NCBI GenBank assembly: GCA_002313925.1
Contig: DCAZ01000038.1
Span: forward strand, 18,673 to 78,401
Direction of reading: 5' to 3'
DNA from: Gemmatimonadales bacterium UBA1120
Lineage (GTDB): Bacteria; Gemmatimonadota; Gemmatimonadetes; Longimicrobiales; Gaopeijiaceae
DNA: 59,729 bases
Each line of letters starts with the position of its first letter. Position 1 is the first letter of the stretch. The position numbers and the translations under genes were made by a program. Below are positions 52,515 through 59,729 of the stretch, in pieces. A model generated the notes under the pieces. That model was given only the letters and a program-made list of their open reading frames with translations, was not told where the DNA came from and made no database searches.

Positions 52515-52976
52515 ATGGATGATGGAAGCCCCAAAACTGATGCTGAATGGAGAGAGTTTCTTAGTGGTGAGGAGTACAGAGTTCTCCGCGAGCACGATAC
52601 TGAACCGGCCTTTTCGGGAAAGTACTGGGATGAAAAGCAACCTGGAATCTATCGATGTAGAGGCTGTGGATCCCCTTTGTTCACAGCTGCTGCGAAATAT
52701 GATTCGGGTACAGGTTGGCCCTCTTTTTATGAACCAGCCGACAACGGTGCAGTCGAAACCGAGACGGACAATTCGCTTTCTATGACCAGAACCGAAGTAC
52801 ATTGTTCGAGGTGCAGGGGTCACCTCGGCCATCTCTTTCCCGATGGTCCACAGCCGACTGGCCTGCGCTACTGTGTGAACTCATGCTCACTTCAACTAGA
52901 CCAGACGGAGGCCTCGGGGGACTCGTTATCAGGAGATGAACCCAACAGTGTTTCTGGCGAAGTAAGTGACGGCTAA
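52515..52976 (+). CDS. msrB: Peptide methionine-(R)-S-oxide reductase MsrB
   Basis: A 153-residue enzyme repairing oxidised methionine. Zinc ligands Cys48, Cys51, Cys97, Cys100; catalytic Cys120 in RYCVNS; the substrate loop SGTGWPSFYEP is intact. ATG 52515 has GGAG eight bases upstream; GTG 52506 is an alternative. A ~30-residue polar tail follows the catalytic domain. Its stop lies inside the end of the convergent propeller gene by four bases. Confidence 0.95.
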   Translation: MDDGSPKTDAEWREFLSGEEYRVLREHDTEPAFSGKYWDEKQPGIYRCRGCGSPLFTAAAKYDSGTGWPSFYEPADNGAVETETDNSLSMTRTEVHCSRCRGHLGHLFPDGPQPTGLRYCVNSCSLQLDQTEASGDSLSGDEPNSVSGEVSDG

Positions 52977-54001
52977 GGCAATACCGCCACGCCAAGGGTA
53001 AAACTCCCTACTTCAGTTCGCCAAAGTATTTCTCCAGTGTGCACATCGATTGCAACTACTCCACCGAGCGTCCGTGTGTCTCCCTCGTAAGTCACGTACA
53101 CTACGGTTGAGTCCTGACCAAATGCGACACCATGTGGGTGCGGCCCAGGTACATCGATTTCAGTAGACCTAGCACCGTCTGAAGTGGTAATTGTTACGGA
53201 CCCAGAACCTCTGTTTGCGACAACTACGGTTGATCCGCCAGGGGCGATTGCTAACTGAGCTGGCTGCCTACCGGTGATTATTTGAGAGCTTTCACGAATT
53301 TCCTTGCTGATCTCTAGCTCCAGGAGTTTGCTCCCATTAGCCAACGCCACTAGAAGGTTTTTCCCTTCGGCCATCCAGGCCGCATTTAAGGGCCTGTCTC
53401 CCGTCTCTCCGATCTTAGAGCGGTTAATTTCAACAAATCCGTCAGTTTTTATGATCACCAACTCATCACTGAGCGGACAAATCACTGCTACACGATCTCC
53501 GCTTGGTGAGAAGACCGCATCATGAGGTGCTGGGCATAGCTTGGGGTTTGCCAGGACGGTCAGGTCATCAGTCCGTACGAAGGCCACGCGACTTTTCACT
53601 CCCCCTCCGCTTAGCCAATAGTCAGGAATAGCTGCAAGTGACCCGTCAGGACTCAATCGGACGCGGGAGGCTCCATTGGCCGGTAGGGTTAATCTCCCGA
53701 CCAAACGCAGTCCGTCTGATTCATATTTCCAAAGGGACGGTTCTCCGTGTGACAGGGTCGCATAGAAATGGGAGCCATCCGGTGAGACTGTGACAGAGTG
53801 AGGCTCGTCATGCTCACCAGGACGACGGTCGAGTGACAAAGAATCAGTCACTTGGCCGGTGTGAGCATCGAGTACAAAGATCTGATCAGTGAACCCCGAG
53901 GTAATGAGGAGGCGTTCCCCAGGAACAGGTGAGCATGCGGTGGCCAGGATTACCACTCCCACAAACACTCGGAGCGTCACCCTAACTAGGTAATAGATCA
54001 C
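52973..54001 (-). CDS. YVTN-type beta-propeller lipoprotein
   Basis: A 342-residue lipoprotein. GTG 54001 overlaps the stop of the upstream gene by four bases (GTGA) and opens a signal sequence ending in the lipobox ATAC. About six repeats follow of the type IFVLDAHTGQVTDSL, VTVSPDGSHFYATLS, VRLSPDGSLAAI, AVFSPSGDRVAVI, LAIAPGGSTVVVANRGSGSVTI, GVVAIDVHTGEILW, matching YVTN/cytochrome-cd1-like propellers. Role unknown; coupled to the LVIVD protein. Confidence 0.82.
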   Translation of the reverse strand: MIYYLVRVTLRVFVGVVILATACSPVPGERLLITSGFTDQIFVLDAHTGQVTDSLSLDRRPGEHDEPHSVTVSPDGSHFYATLSHGEPSLWKYESDGLRLVGRLTLPANGASRVRLSPDGSLAAIPDYWLSGGGVKSRVAFVRTDDLTVLANPKLCPAPHDAVFSPSGDRVAVICPLSDELVIIKTDGFVEINRSKIGETGDRPLNAAWMAEGKNLLVALANGSKLLELEISKEIRESSQIITGRQPAQLAIAPGGSTVVVANRGSGSVTITTSDGARSTEIDVPGPHPHGVAFGQDSTVVYVTYEGDTRTLGGVVAIDVHTGEILWRTEVGSFTLGVAVLP

Positions 54002-55761
54002 CTCGGCGGCTCGAGTCCTAAAAGTCCTTCGTTCATGTCCGAGACCCAGACTAGACCTCCGTGAAACTGTGGTGCCCAGCTGCAAGTATCTCCACTTCCC
54101 CGGTTGCAAGTACCAGATCCGCCGTTATAGACGAATCCAGCTATCTCACGGCCCTGGTGATCTAGTTCTCCCAACAGATCACCAGTCACATCAAGTGCTC
54201 GAACTCCGTTTCCGTACCAAGCCAGGTAGAGTGTCCCACTACCCTCATCAAGCCAGAAGTTATGCGGCGTCTGACCGGGTACCCTAAATGTGGCCACCTC
54301 TCGGGGTTCTAGGAGATTCCGTAGATCCACGACGTGCATAATCCCAGGGGAGTCGAAGTCTTCCTCACCGACGAAGACGTAGCCTGATTCCGGCCAGTAC
54401 CATGCGTTATGTGTCTGTCCACCGAGTTCTGAGAGCCTAGATACTTCAACTGGGTTTTCGGGCGATCCGTCCGCAATGCCGTTCCCAACATCTAGGATTA
54501 CCAGTCCAGCATTCCAATGTGAGAGAAACGCCAGACCATCCCGTACGTAGACGTCGTGAAGGAAGCTTTCGCCGGCCCAGAAACGAGCCACAACACTCGG
54601 ATTTTCAGGGTTAGAGACGTCGAGTATACGGAGTCCGTTTCCTACGCCGTCCACGACTAGATACGCGTAATCTCCTTCGATCCAGACATTATGGACGCCC
54701 GACTCCAATTCAGTTGTGAACCGACTTACAACCGTCGGCTCTAGTGGGTTGTCGAGGTCTAGGATCGTGATCCCGTTCAGGGCATCATCCGAGCCTTCAT
54801 GGGTGATAATTGCCAACTCCCCGTCTGCCCTGACTTTGACATCGTTCACCACTCTCGCATCAATCTCAATCGAGAAACTCTTCTCAATGTTTTGAAGAGT
54901 TGTTCCAGAGGTTGAGATATCCCAAATGTTGAGGGTGTTACCGAAGCTCGACTGTGTTCCGGTTTGTCGTGTGCCCCACGTACCACTGTACAGGACATTC
55001 CCATGCAGCCAAAGGTCCGAGGTATAGCGTCCGACCTCACGGCCGGTACGAGCCACGATGAATGAACCGTCAATGTTTCTATGGAGGACATCGAGTGCCA
55101 ATGTGTCCGCGACCGTTCCAGCCTGAGCGATTACAGACATTGGTCCAGTCTTATAGCCGACAAATCGGCCATTTTTCGTAATGTATCCGGCTTGCGATGG
55201 TTGGATTGACCAGTATACGGGAACTCCCTGGAGTAAGGTGCCCGCCGTATCGCGAGCTTCTAGGGGTAGGTTGATCACATCCCCAGCTCGAGGGTCGAAG
55301 GAAGGGGCTAGGATCTTCACACTCGTGACAGCCGTTTCCAATTCGCTAAGAACTGTGAAGCGTACGGAAAGCAAAGCGCTTACTTCTGGACCATGAGCGC
55401 GCACCCAAGTGTCGTACTCACCTGAGTTCATAGATCCATCTAAAGAAAGTTCTAGGGTGAGAAGACGTTTGTCTCCCGGATTGAGAGTAGGGATCTCGAC
55501 AGGATCCAGTGACAATCGTGATCCGGGTACCATTGACCCATTGAGGTCACGAATCTCACCCGGTATGAGTTCGACTGGACCGATCGACTGCCCTCCTGTG
55601 TTACGGATCTCAACCTGGCCTGCCCGCTCGAGTCCAAGCTCGAGGACCGGCTGCGAGAATTCGAGGTGTGGTGGAAGCTCAGGCTCAGAAACGCCACAAG
55701 AAGAAACCAAAATCCCTAATGTTGCTGTAGAAAGAACGCTTGGCTGGACCCGTCTTATCAA
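53998..55761 (-). CDS. LVIVD-repeat lipoprotein with N-terminal Ig-like domains
   Basis: A 587-residue lipoprotein (lipobox VSSC, Cys22). Residues 25-240 look like one or two Ig-like domains (LELGLERAGQVEIRNTGGQSIGPVEL, GTLLQGVPVYWSI). From ~245 a propeller of LVIVD-type repeats follows (LNIWDISTSG, ITILDLDNPLEPTVVSRF, LRILDVSNPENPSVVARF, LVILDVGNG, MHVVDLRNLLEPREVATF). The last part holds two cysteines (TCNRGSGDTC) and a W-rich end. Cell-surface binding is likely. Coupled with the next gene downstream. Confidence 0.85.
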   Translation of the reverse strand: MIRRVQPSVLSTATLGILVSSCGVSEPELPPHLEFSQPVLELGLERAGQVEIRNTGGQSIGPVELIPGEIRDLNGSMVPGSRLSLDPVEIPTLNPGDKRLLTLELSLDGSMNSGEYDTWVRAHGPEVSALLSVRFTVLSELETAVTSVKILAPSFDPRAGDVINLPLEARDTAGTLLQGVPVYWSIQPSQAGYITKNGRFVGYKTGPMSVIAQAGTVADTLALDVLHRNIDGSFIVARTGREVGRYTSDLWLHGNVLYSGTWGTRQTGTQSSFGNTLNIWDISTSGTTLQNIEKSFSIEIDARVVNDVKVRADGELAIITHEGSDDALNGITILDLDNPLEPTVVSRFTTELESGVHNVWIEGDYAYLVVDGVGNGLRILDVSNPENPSVVARFWAGESFLHDVYVRDGLAFLSHWNAGLVILDVGNGIADGSPENPVEVSRLSELGGQTHNAWYWPESGYVFVGEEDFDSPGIMHVVDLRNLLEPREVATFRVPGQTPHNFWLDEGSGTLYLAWYGNGVRALDVTGDLLGELDHQGREIAGFVYNGGSGTCNRGSGDTCSWAPQFHGGLVWVSDMNEGLLGLEPPR

Positions 55762-55933
55762 CCCAGGTCTCCTCTTCGATGAGACGATGATTACCTTATA
55801 AAACTACACCTTTCAAGGAGGTCTCCAACATCTTGAGATGGTGTCTGATATGAGCGGTGCAGAATTGTTGGCCCGAAGATTGCTGTGGTATATCTGTAGT
55901 AGGATAACGTTCGCACAACGGACCTATGAAATC

Positions 55934-56434
55934 ATGTTTCGGCTTGAATTAATGGTATTGCTTACTCTCGCCCTCGTAGGGTGCGGAGAGCCAGTCGATT
56001 TGGTTTTGCCCTCCAGTGCTGAGATTGAAGCTCACTACCTTTATGAAGGTTCTCTTGGCGCTGAGGTTAAAGGCAATGTCGCGGTGGTAACTGTTGGCCA
56101 GTCTGCACGACAGCTCCGGCGTGGAGGTACCCTGTGGGCGAAAGTCGGTCCTTATATTTTCCTTTTTAGTGAAGAAACCCAGCAGCTGTTGAATGATTAT
56201 CCGAGTCTAGCTGCTGTCAGAGTTATAACCATGGTTGGAGAGAGTGAGGTCGCGAACGTACTCCTGAGTAGGGATGCCCTCAGTGATATCCAGTGGCGTA
56301 GGGCACTCAATATTGCGGGCCGAGCACGTGTGAATGGTACTCAACGCGTCACACTTCTCCAGGATCTTGTCCGTTGGGGTGAAGACCACGCGGAGGAATA
56401 CAACTACAATCCCAGGTACACGCGCAGTAAATGA
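55934..56434 (+). CDS. Hypothetical lipoprotein
   Basis: A 166-residue protein from ATG 55934, chosen because it opens a lipoprotein signal (FRLELMVLLTLALVGC); earlier ATGs would bury it. The mature domain is alpha/beta (AEVKGNVAVVTVGQSARQLRRGG, YIFLFSEETQQLL) and ends in a polar tail. I do not recognise it. It lies 50 bases before the isocitrate dehydrogenase gene. Confidence 0.7.
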   Translation: MFRLELMVLLTLALVGCGEPVDLVLPSSAEIEAHYLYEGSLGAEVKGNVAVVTVGQSARQLRRGGTLWAKVGPYIFLFSEETQQLLNDYPSLAAVRVITMVGESEVANVLLSRDALSDIQWRRALNIAGRARVNGTQRVTLLQDLVRWGEDHAEEYNYNPRYTRSK

Positions 56435-56484
56435 GCTGGGTCCTTTATGAACCTGGTTAGGGCACTGAGAATAACTGAGACCTG

Positions 56485-57498
56485 ATGTCGCAAACTATTA
56501 CCGTGATCCCCGGAGATGGGATTGGTCCGGAAGTTACCCAGGCCGTGCTTGCGGTTCTGAAGGCAGCTGATGCGGATCTTGAGTACGATGAGCAAATCGC
56601 TGGTCTTGTAGCGCTGAAAGAGGTTAGGGATCCACTACCAAAGGCAACTCTGGATTCTGCTGAACAGAATGGCGTCATCCTCAAGGGGCCACTAACTACT
56701 CCTTCCGGCTCAGGCTTTCGGTCTATCAACGTGGCGTTCAGAAAGGTCTTCGATCTTTACGCCAACGTGCGTCCAGTCAGGACACTCGTACCCGGAGGCC
56801 GCTACGAAGACATAGATCTCGTACTGATTCGTGAGAACACCGAAGGCCTCTACGTCGGTGTAGAACACCATATCGGGATGCATGGAGATCCCCGTGCGGC
56901 GGCGGAGTCAGTAATGATCATCACGAGATTCGGTGCGGAGAGAGTATGTAGGTACGCATTTGAGTATGCCCGAACCCACGGAAGGAAAAAGGTTACGCTG
57001 GCGCACAAGGCAAACATCTTGAAGTTCACCCAAGGCTTATTCTTGGAAGCAGGACGCAAGGTTGCTGAGGATTTCCCTGACATCGAGTGGGAAGACCGTA
57101 TTATTGATGCTACTGCGATGTATCTTGTTCTAGATCCCTACCGATTTGATGTGCTTGTTATGGAGAACATGTTCGGAGATATCTTGTCTGATCTCATGGC
57201 TGGGCTTGTCGGTGGGCTCGGCTTTGCGCCAGCCGGCAACATTGGCACAGATACCGCAATGTTCGAGGCAGTGCATGGTTCGGCACCGGATATCGCGGGT
57301 CAAGGGATCGCGAATCCCACAGGACTACTCTTGTCAGCTTGTCTAATGCTAGACCACATCGGTCAGCATGAGGTTAGTAGTCGCATCAGGTCTGCCATAG
57401 ATGACGTGATCCGTGCTGGCCAGGCCCTTACCGCAGATATGGGTGGCGGTGCGTCGACCACAGAGTACACTGATGCCCTTGTTGGGGCTTTAGCGTAG
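56485..57498 (+). CDS. NAD-dependent isocitrate dehydrogenase-like enzyme
   Basis: A 337-residue beta-decarboxylating dehydrogenase. The substrate motif SGFRSINVAFRKVFDLYANVRP (starting near 74) has the Ser-x-Asn-Val form of isocitrate enzymes, not the Glu/Leu form of isopropylmalate enzymes. The cofactor loop GSAPDIAGQGIANPTG has Asp-Ile where NADP enzymes have Lys-Tyr, so NAD is expected. Metal Asp are in NMFGDILSDLMAGL. It is close to the mitochondrial IDH3 type. With fumC it supports a TCA cycle. Confidence 0.9.
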   Translation: MSQTITVIPGDGIGPEVTQAVLAVLKAADADLEYDEQIAGLVALKEVRDPLPKATLDSAEQNGVILKGPLTTPSGSGFRSINVAFRKVFDLYANVRPVRTLVPGGRYEDIDLVLIRENTEGLYVGVEHHIGMHGDPRAAAESVMIITRFGAERVCRYAFEYARTHGRKKVTLAHKANILKFTQGLFLEAGRKVAEDFPDIEWEDRIIDATAMYLVLDPYRFDVLVMENMFGDILSDLMAGLVGGLGFAPAGNIGTDTAMFEAVHGSAPDIAGQGIANPTGLLLSACLMLDHIGQHEVSSRIRSAIDDVIRAGQALTADMGGGASTTEYTDALVGALA

Positions 57499-57516
57499 AG
57501 AGCGAAGAGGGGGCAG

Positions 57517-57882
57517 ATGGGGAGCGACCGCCCAACTTGGCGTGACCGATACCCGGAGGAGGTTACGTGTGTTCGTTGCCTAGAGGCGCATGATCAGATG
57601 TACCTAGATCGGTTACTCTGGTGCGACCGTTGCAGGATTAGAGCTCGGAACCGAGCCTCCTGGTGGGGTTGGGGAGGGGGGCTCGCATTTGGCGTTGGGG
57701 TTGCGATCTATGTTTGGACTGTGATTCAGCCGACGGATCTGGTGATTGGAGGCTGGTTTGGTACGATCGCTGCGGCGATTTGGATCGGGTCGAAGGTCGC
57801 TAGAGAGATCATCTATGGTGGTATGCGATTCCGGAACGCACGAGCAGTTGAAGCTACACCACCTGCCCTTGGTTCCCCCTAG
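57517..57882 (+). CDS. Zinc-ribbon membrane protein
   Basis: A 121-residue protein. Two CxxC pairs (CVRC at 18-21 and CDRC at 36-39) form a likely zinc ribbon, followed by two TM segments (GWGGGLAFGVGVAIYVW, VIGGWFGTIAAAIWIG) and a short basic tail. Function unknown. It follows the dehydrogenase by 18 bases. Confidence 0.7.
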   Translation: MGSDRPTWRDRYPEEVTCVRCLEAHDQMYLDRLLWCDRCRIRARNRASWWGWGGGLAFGVGVAIYVWTVIQPTDLVIGGWFGTIAAAIWIGSKVAREIIYGGMRFRNARAVEATPPALGSP

Positions 57883-57971
57883 AGCGTTACCCCTTAACAG
57901 AGGACGAGCTAGATTTCCGCGCACCCCGAAACTTATCGGACACCTAACACTCTCAGAACGGAATCCAGACG

Positions 57972-59156
57972 ATGGCCCGCTTCCAAGGCATCGACTTTTA
58001 TGACCTAGACGCCCTCTTCTCTGAAGAGGAACGGATGATCAGAGACACTGTGCGCGACTGGGTAGAGGAGCGGCTGATGCCGGTCATCGGAGAGGCGTAC
58101 CATAAGCGTCGCTTTCCGACCGAACTCATCCCTGAACTTGGGGAACTAGGCGTGTTTGGTGCTAACCTGCCAGAACAGTACGGCTGCGCTGAACTGAACA
58201 ACGTGGCTTATGGAATCATCATGCAGGAACTCGAGCGTGGGGATTCCGGTGTGCGATCCTTTACTTCAGTTCAGGGTGCACTTGTGATGTACCCCATCTA
58301 CGCTTTTGGTAGTGAGGAACAACGCACAGACTGGCTCCCAAAACTGGCTTCAGGTGAAGCGATTGGTTGCTTTGGGCTGACTGAACCAGACTACGGTTCA
58401 AACCCTGCAGGGATGATCACCACCGCGAAACAGACATCAGATGGCTGGCTCTTGAACGGAGCCAAAATGTGGATCACGAATGGATCGATGGCTGACGTTG
58501 CAATCATCTGGGCTCAGACCGGTGAGATTGGCGATGTAAAGGGTATCAGAGGCTTCGTTGTGCCGACGGACACACCAGGCTTTAGTGCAAAGGACCAGGA
58601 AGGGAAGCTGTCACTTCTAGCATCCGACACTAGTGAATTAGTCCTGCAGGATGTTGAAATACCTGATACTGCGGTCCTGCCCGGTGGAAGCGAGGGTCTC
58701 AAGAATCCTCTTATGTGCCTGACGCAGGCACGGTACGGAATTTCGTGGGGAGCCGTAGGGGCAGCGATGGCTTGCTTCGATGAAGCGCTCTCTTACTCGA
58801 AGGAACGCTTGATGTTCGAAACCCCAATCGGCGGCAAGCAAATTCAGCAGGTGCGCCTCGCTGATATGCTAACCGGGATCACCCAGGGCCAGCTTCTGTG
58901 CTACCGCCTAGGCCGCATGAAGGATGAAGGTACGATGACACCACAGCAGGTATCACTCTCAAAGCGCGCCAACTGTGATATGGCAGCAAATGTAGCACGT
59001 GAAGCTCGACGGCTCCTCGGTGCGAACGGAATCCTTGTCGAATACCACTCGATGCGGCACATGGCCAATCTTGAATCGGTCTATACGTATGAGGGTACCC
59101 ACGACGTGCACTCCCTTATCCTAGGTCAGACTCTGACGGGTCTAAGCGCCTTCTAG
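57972..59156 (+). CDS. Acyl-CoA dehydrogenase, glutaryl-CoA-dehydrogenase-like
   Basis: A 394-residue flavoenzyme. GCDH-like marks: SVQGALVMYPIYAFGSEEQR, GCFGLTEPDYGSNPAGM (FAD contacts), KMWITNGSMADVAIIWA, TPIGGKQIQQVRLADM, and the catalytic Glu in YEGTHDVHSLILG near 375. Glutaryl-CoA dehydrogenase oxidises and decarboxylates glutaryl-CoA to crotonyl-CoA in lysine and tryptophan breakdown; an electron-transfer flavoprotein would take the electrons. Length is usual. Confidence 0.9.
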   Translation: MARFQGIDFYDLDALFSEEERMIRDTVRDWVEERLMPVIGEAYHKRRFPTELIPELGELGVFGANLPEQYGCAELNNVAYGIIMQELERGDSGVRSFTSVQGALVMYPIYAFGSEEQRTDWLPKLASGEAIGCFGLTEPDYGSNPAGMITTAKQTSDGWLLNGAKMWITNGSMADVAIIWAQTGEIGDVKGIRGFVVPTDTPGFSAKDQEGKLSLLASDTSELVLQDVEIPDTAVLPGGSEGLKNPLMCLTQARYGISWGAVGAAMACFDEALSYSKERLMFETPIGGKQIQQVRLADMLTGITQGQLLCYRLGRMKDEGTMTPQQVSLSKRANCDMAANVAREARRLLGANGILVEYHSMRHMANLESVYTYEGTHDVHSLILGQTLTGLSAF

Positions 59157-59173
59157 GGGCGCCGGTCTACCTT

Positions 59174-59632
59174 GTGAGAATCTTGGTCGATGCAGATTCT
59201 TGTCCGGTCAAGGATGAGGTGTATCGGGTGGCTAAACGTTACGAACTAGATGTCGTATTGGTTTCAGAGCGATGGCAGCGGGTGCCCAGTGAACCGTGGA
59301 TCGAGTTGATTGTGGTGGAGAACGAAGGGAGACTCGATGCTGCAGACGATCGGATTGTCCAAGAGGCTAGCCCAGCTGAGATTGTCGTAACCGAGGACAT
59401 TCTTTTGGCAGGTCGCTGTCTAGAAATCGGGGCTAGTGTATTGAGCTCGAGAGGTCGAGTGTTCACAGAAGAGACAATCGGGGAGGCAATCGCCACTCGG
59501 ACACTTATGGCAGAACTCAGGGAATCCGGTGAGATCACTGGTGGGCCTGCCCAGTTCGGAAAGCGCGACCGTTCAAAATTTCTGCAACGGCTAGATGAAA
59601 TCATCCAGAAGACACGCTTGAGCAAAGATTGA
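59174..59632 (+). CDS. YaiI/YqxD family (DUF188) protein
   Basis: A 152-residue protein, GTG start 17 bases after the dehydrogenase. It carries the DUF188 text ILVDADSCPVKDEVYRVAKRY, ADDRIVQEASPAEIVVTEDILLAGRCLEIGA and GPAQFGKRDRSKFLQRLDE. The fold is related to PIN/NYN nucleases with conserved Asp residues, and activity is unproven. Confidence 0.92.
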   Translation: MRILVDADSCPVKDEVYRVAKRYELDVVLVSERWQRVPSEPWIELIVVENEGRLDAADDRIVQEASPAEIVVTEDILLAGRCLEIGASVLSSRGRVFTEETIGEAIATRTLMAELRESGEITGGPAQFGKRDRSKFLQRLDEIIQKTRLSKD

Positions 59633-59683
59633 CCGCATTCTGCACACGGATACCTTTCCGCTGCAGTCACACCTGGCCACTAT

Positions 59684-59729
59684 GCCCCGCTAGCTCAACT
59701 GGTAGAGCAACTGACTCTTAATCAGTAGG
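59684..59729 (+). tRNA. tRNA-Lys(CUU), truncated at the window edge
   Basis: Forty-six bases of a tRNA: acceptor 5' half GCCCCGC, D-arm GCTC-AACTGGTA-GAGC, anticodon stem ACTGA/TCAGT with loop CTCTTAA giving anticodon CTT (Lys). The variable loop begins at the last bases; the T arm lies outside. Confidence 0.93.

Noticed and set aside
1..59729. CRISPR arrays, insertion sequences, prophage, integrase sites
   Set aside because: No repeated spacer pattern, transposase, integrase or phage gene was found.

Overview
This window is a dense, roughly half-GC stretch of bacterial chromosome carrying about 60 protein genes, one truncated tRNA at the right edge and one probable structured RNA. There is no insertion sequence, prophage, CRISPR array or rRNA. 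The gene set (many lipoproteins, secreted beta-propeller proteins, a TRAP transporter, a phosphate-selective porin, thymidylate synthase ThyX, a UGA-containing AhpD-like protein) fits a marine Gram-negative bacterium. I infer Gemmatimonadota or a relative from overall gene style; no rRNA or ribosomal protein is present to confirm it.

Layout. 1-2.4 kb: 3' part of a secreted BNR/Vps10 propeller protein, then a DUF1343/NamZ-type protein. 3.7-7.4 kb, minus strand: a lipoprotein, a sodium:solute symporter and a malonyl-CoA-synthetase-like ligase. 7.6-8.2 kb: AhpD-like gene with an in-frame UGA at the second position of its Cys-x-x-Cys site, followed by a hairpin at the right distance for a bacterial SECIS. 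8.3-14.7 kb: thyX, an aldehyde dehydrogenase, a fused fatty-acid kinase (FakA-like plus DegV/FakB-like), a hypothetical gene and rho. 15-22.2 kb: Nudix hydrolase, type-2 ferredoxin-NADP reductase, trxB, two short-chain dehydrogenases (one PTR1-like), fumC and nfo. 22.3-22.5 kb: a gene-free stretch that folds as one long interrupted hairpin, similar in size and shape to 6S RNA. 22.6-24.4 kb: three overlapping genes (6-pyruvoyl-tetrahydropterin synthase, GTP cyclohydrolase I, SDR) that look like a tetrahydrobiopterin operon.

24.4-31.7 kb holds housekeeping and small conserved genes: Trm112-like, TPR, OsmC, long-chain acyl-CoA synthetase, cutA, TerB-like, small membrane proteins, a lipoprotein and DUF1499. 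32.0-33.2 kb is an isopropylmalate-synthase-like enzyme without the regulatory domain. 33.3-42.7 kb is a complete phosphate-starvation module: PhoB, PhoR, OprO/P porin, PstS, a PhoU fused to a dead low-molecular-weight phosphatase domain, PstC, PstA and two different PstB ATPases. The lost catalytic motifs of the two PstB proteins complement each other, so they probably form a heterodimer with one working and one degenerate ATP site.

42.9-47.7 kb: FabG-like SDR, a TRAP transporter (DctQ, DctM with an unusual C-terminal tail, and a convergent TakP-like DctP) around an AlkA-type glycosylase. 47.9-59.7 kb: gamma-glutamyltransferase, CcmH-like protein, a cupin-SDR-IlvE operon, msrB, two coupled propeller lipoproteins, an NAD-type isocitrate dehydrogenase, a glutaryl-CoA-dehydrogenase-like enzyme, a YaiI/DUF188 protein and the start of tRNA-Lys(CUU).

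The strongest candidates for new biology are the selenocysteine AhpD-like gene, the asymmetric PstB pair with its PhoU-pseudophosphatase partner, the BH4-type pterin operon next to a 6S-like RNA, and the single-chain fatty-acid kinase. All functional statements rest on reading motifs by eye; no searches were run.
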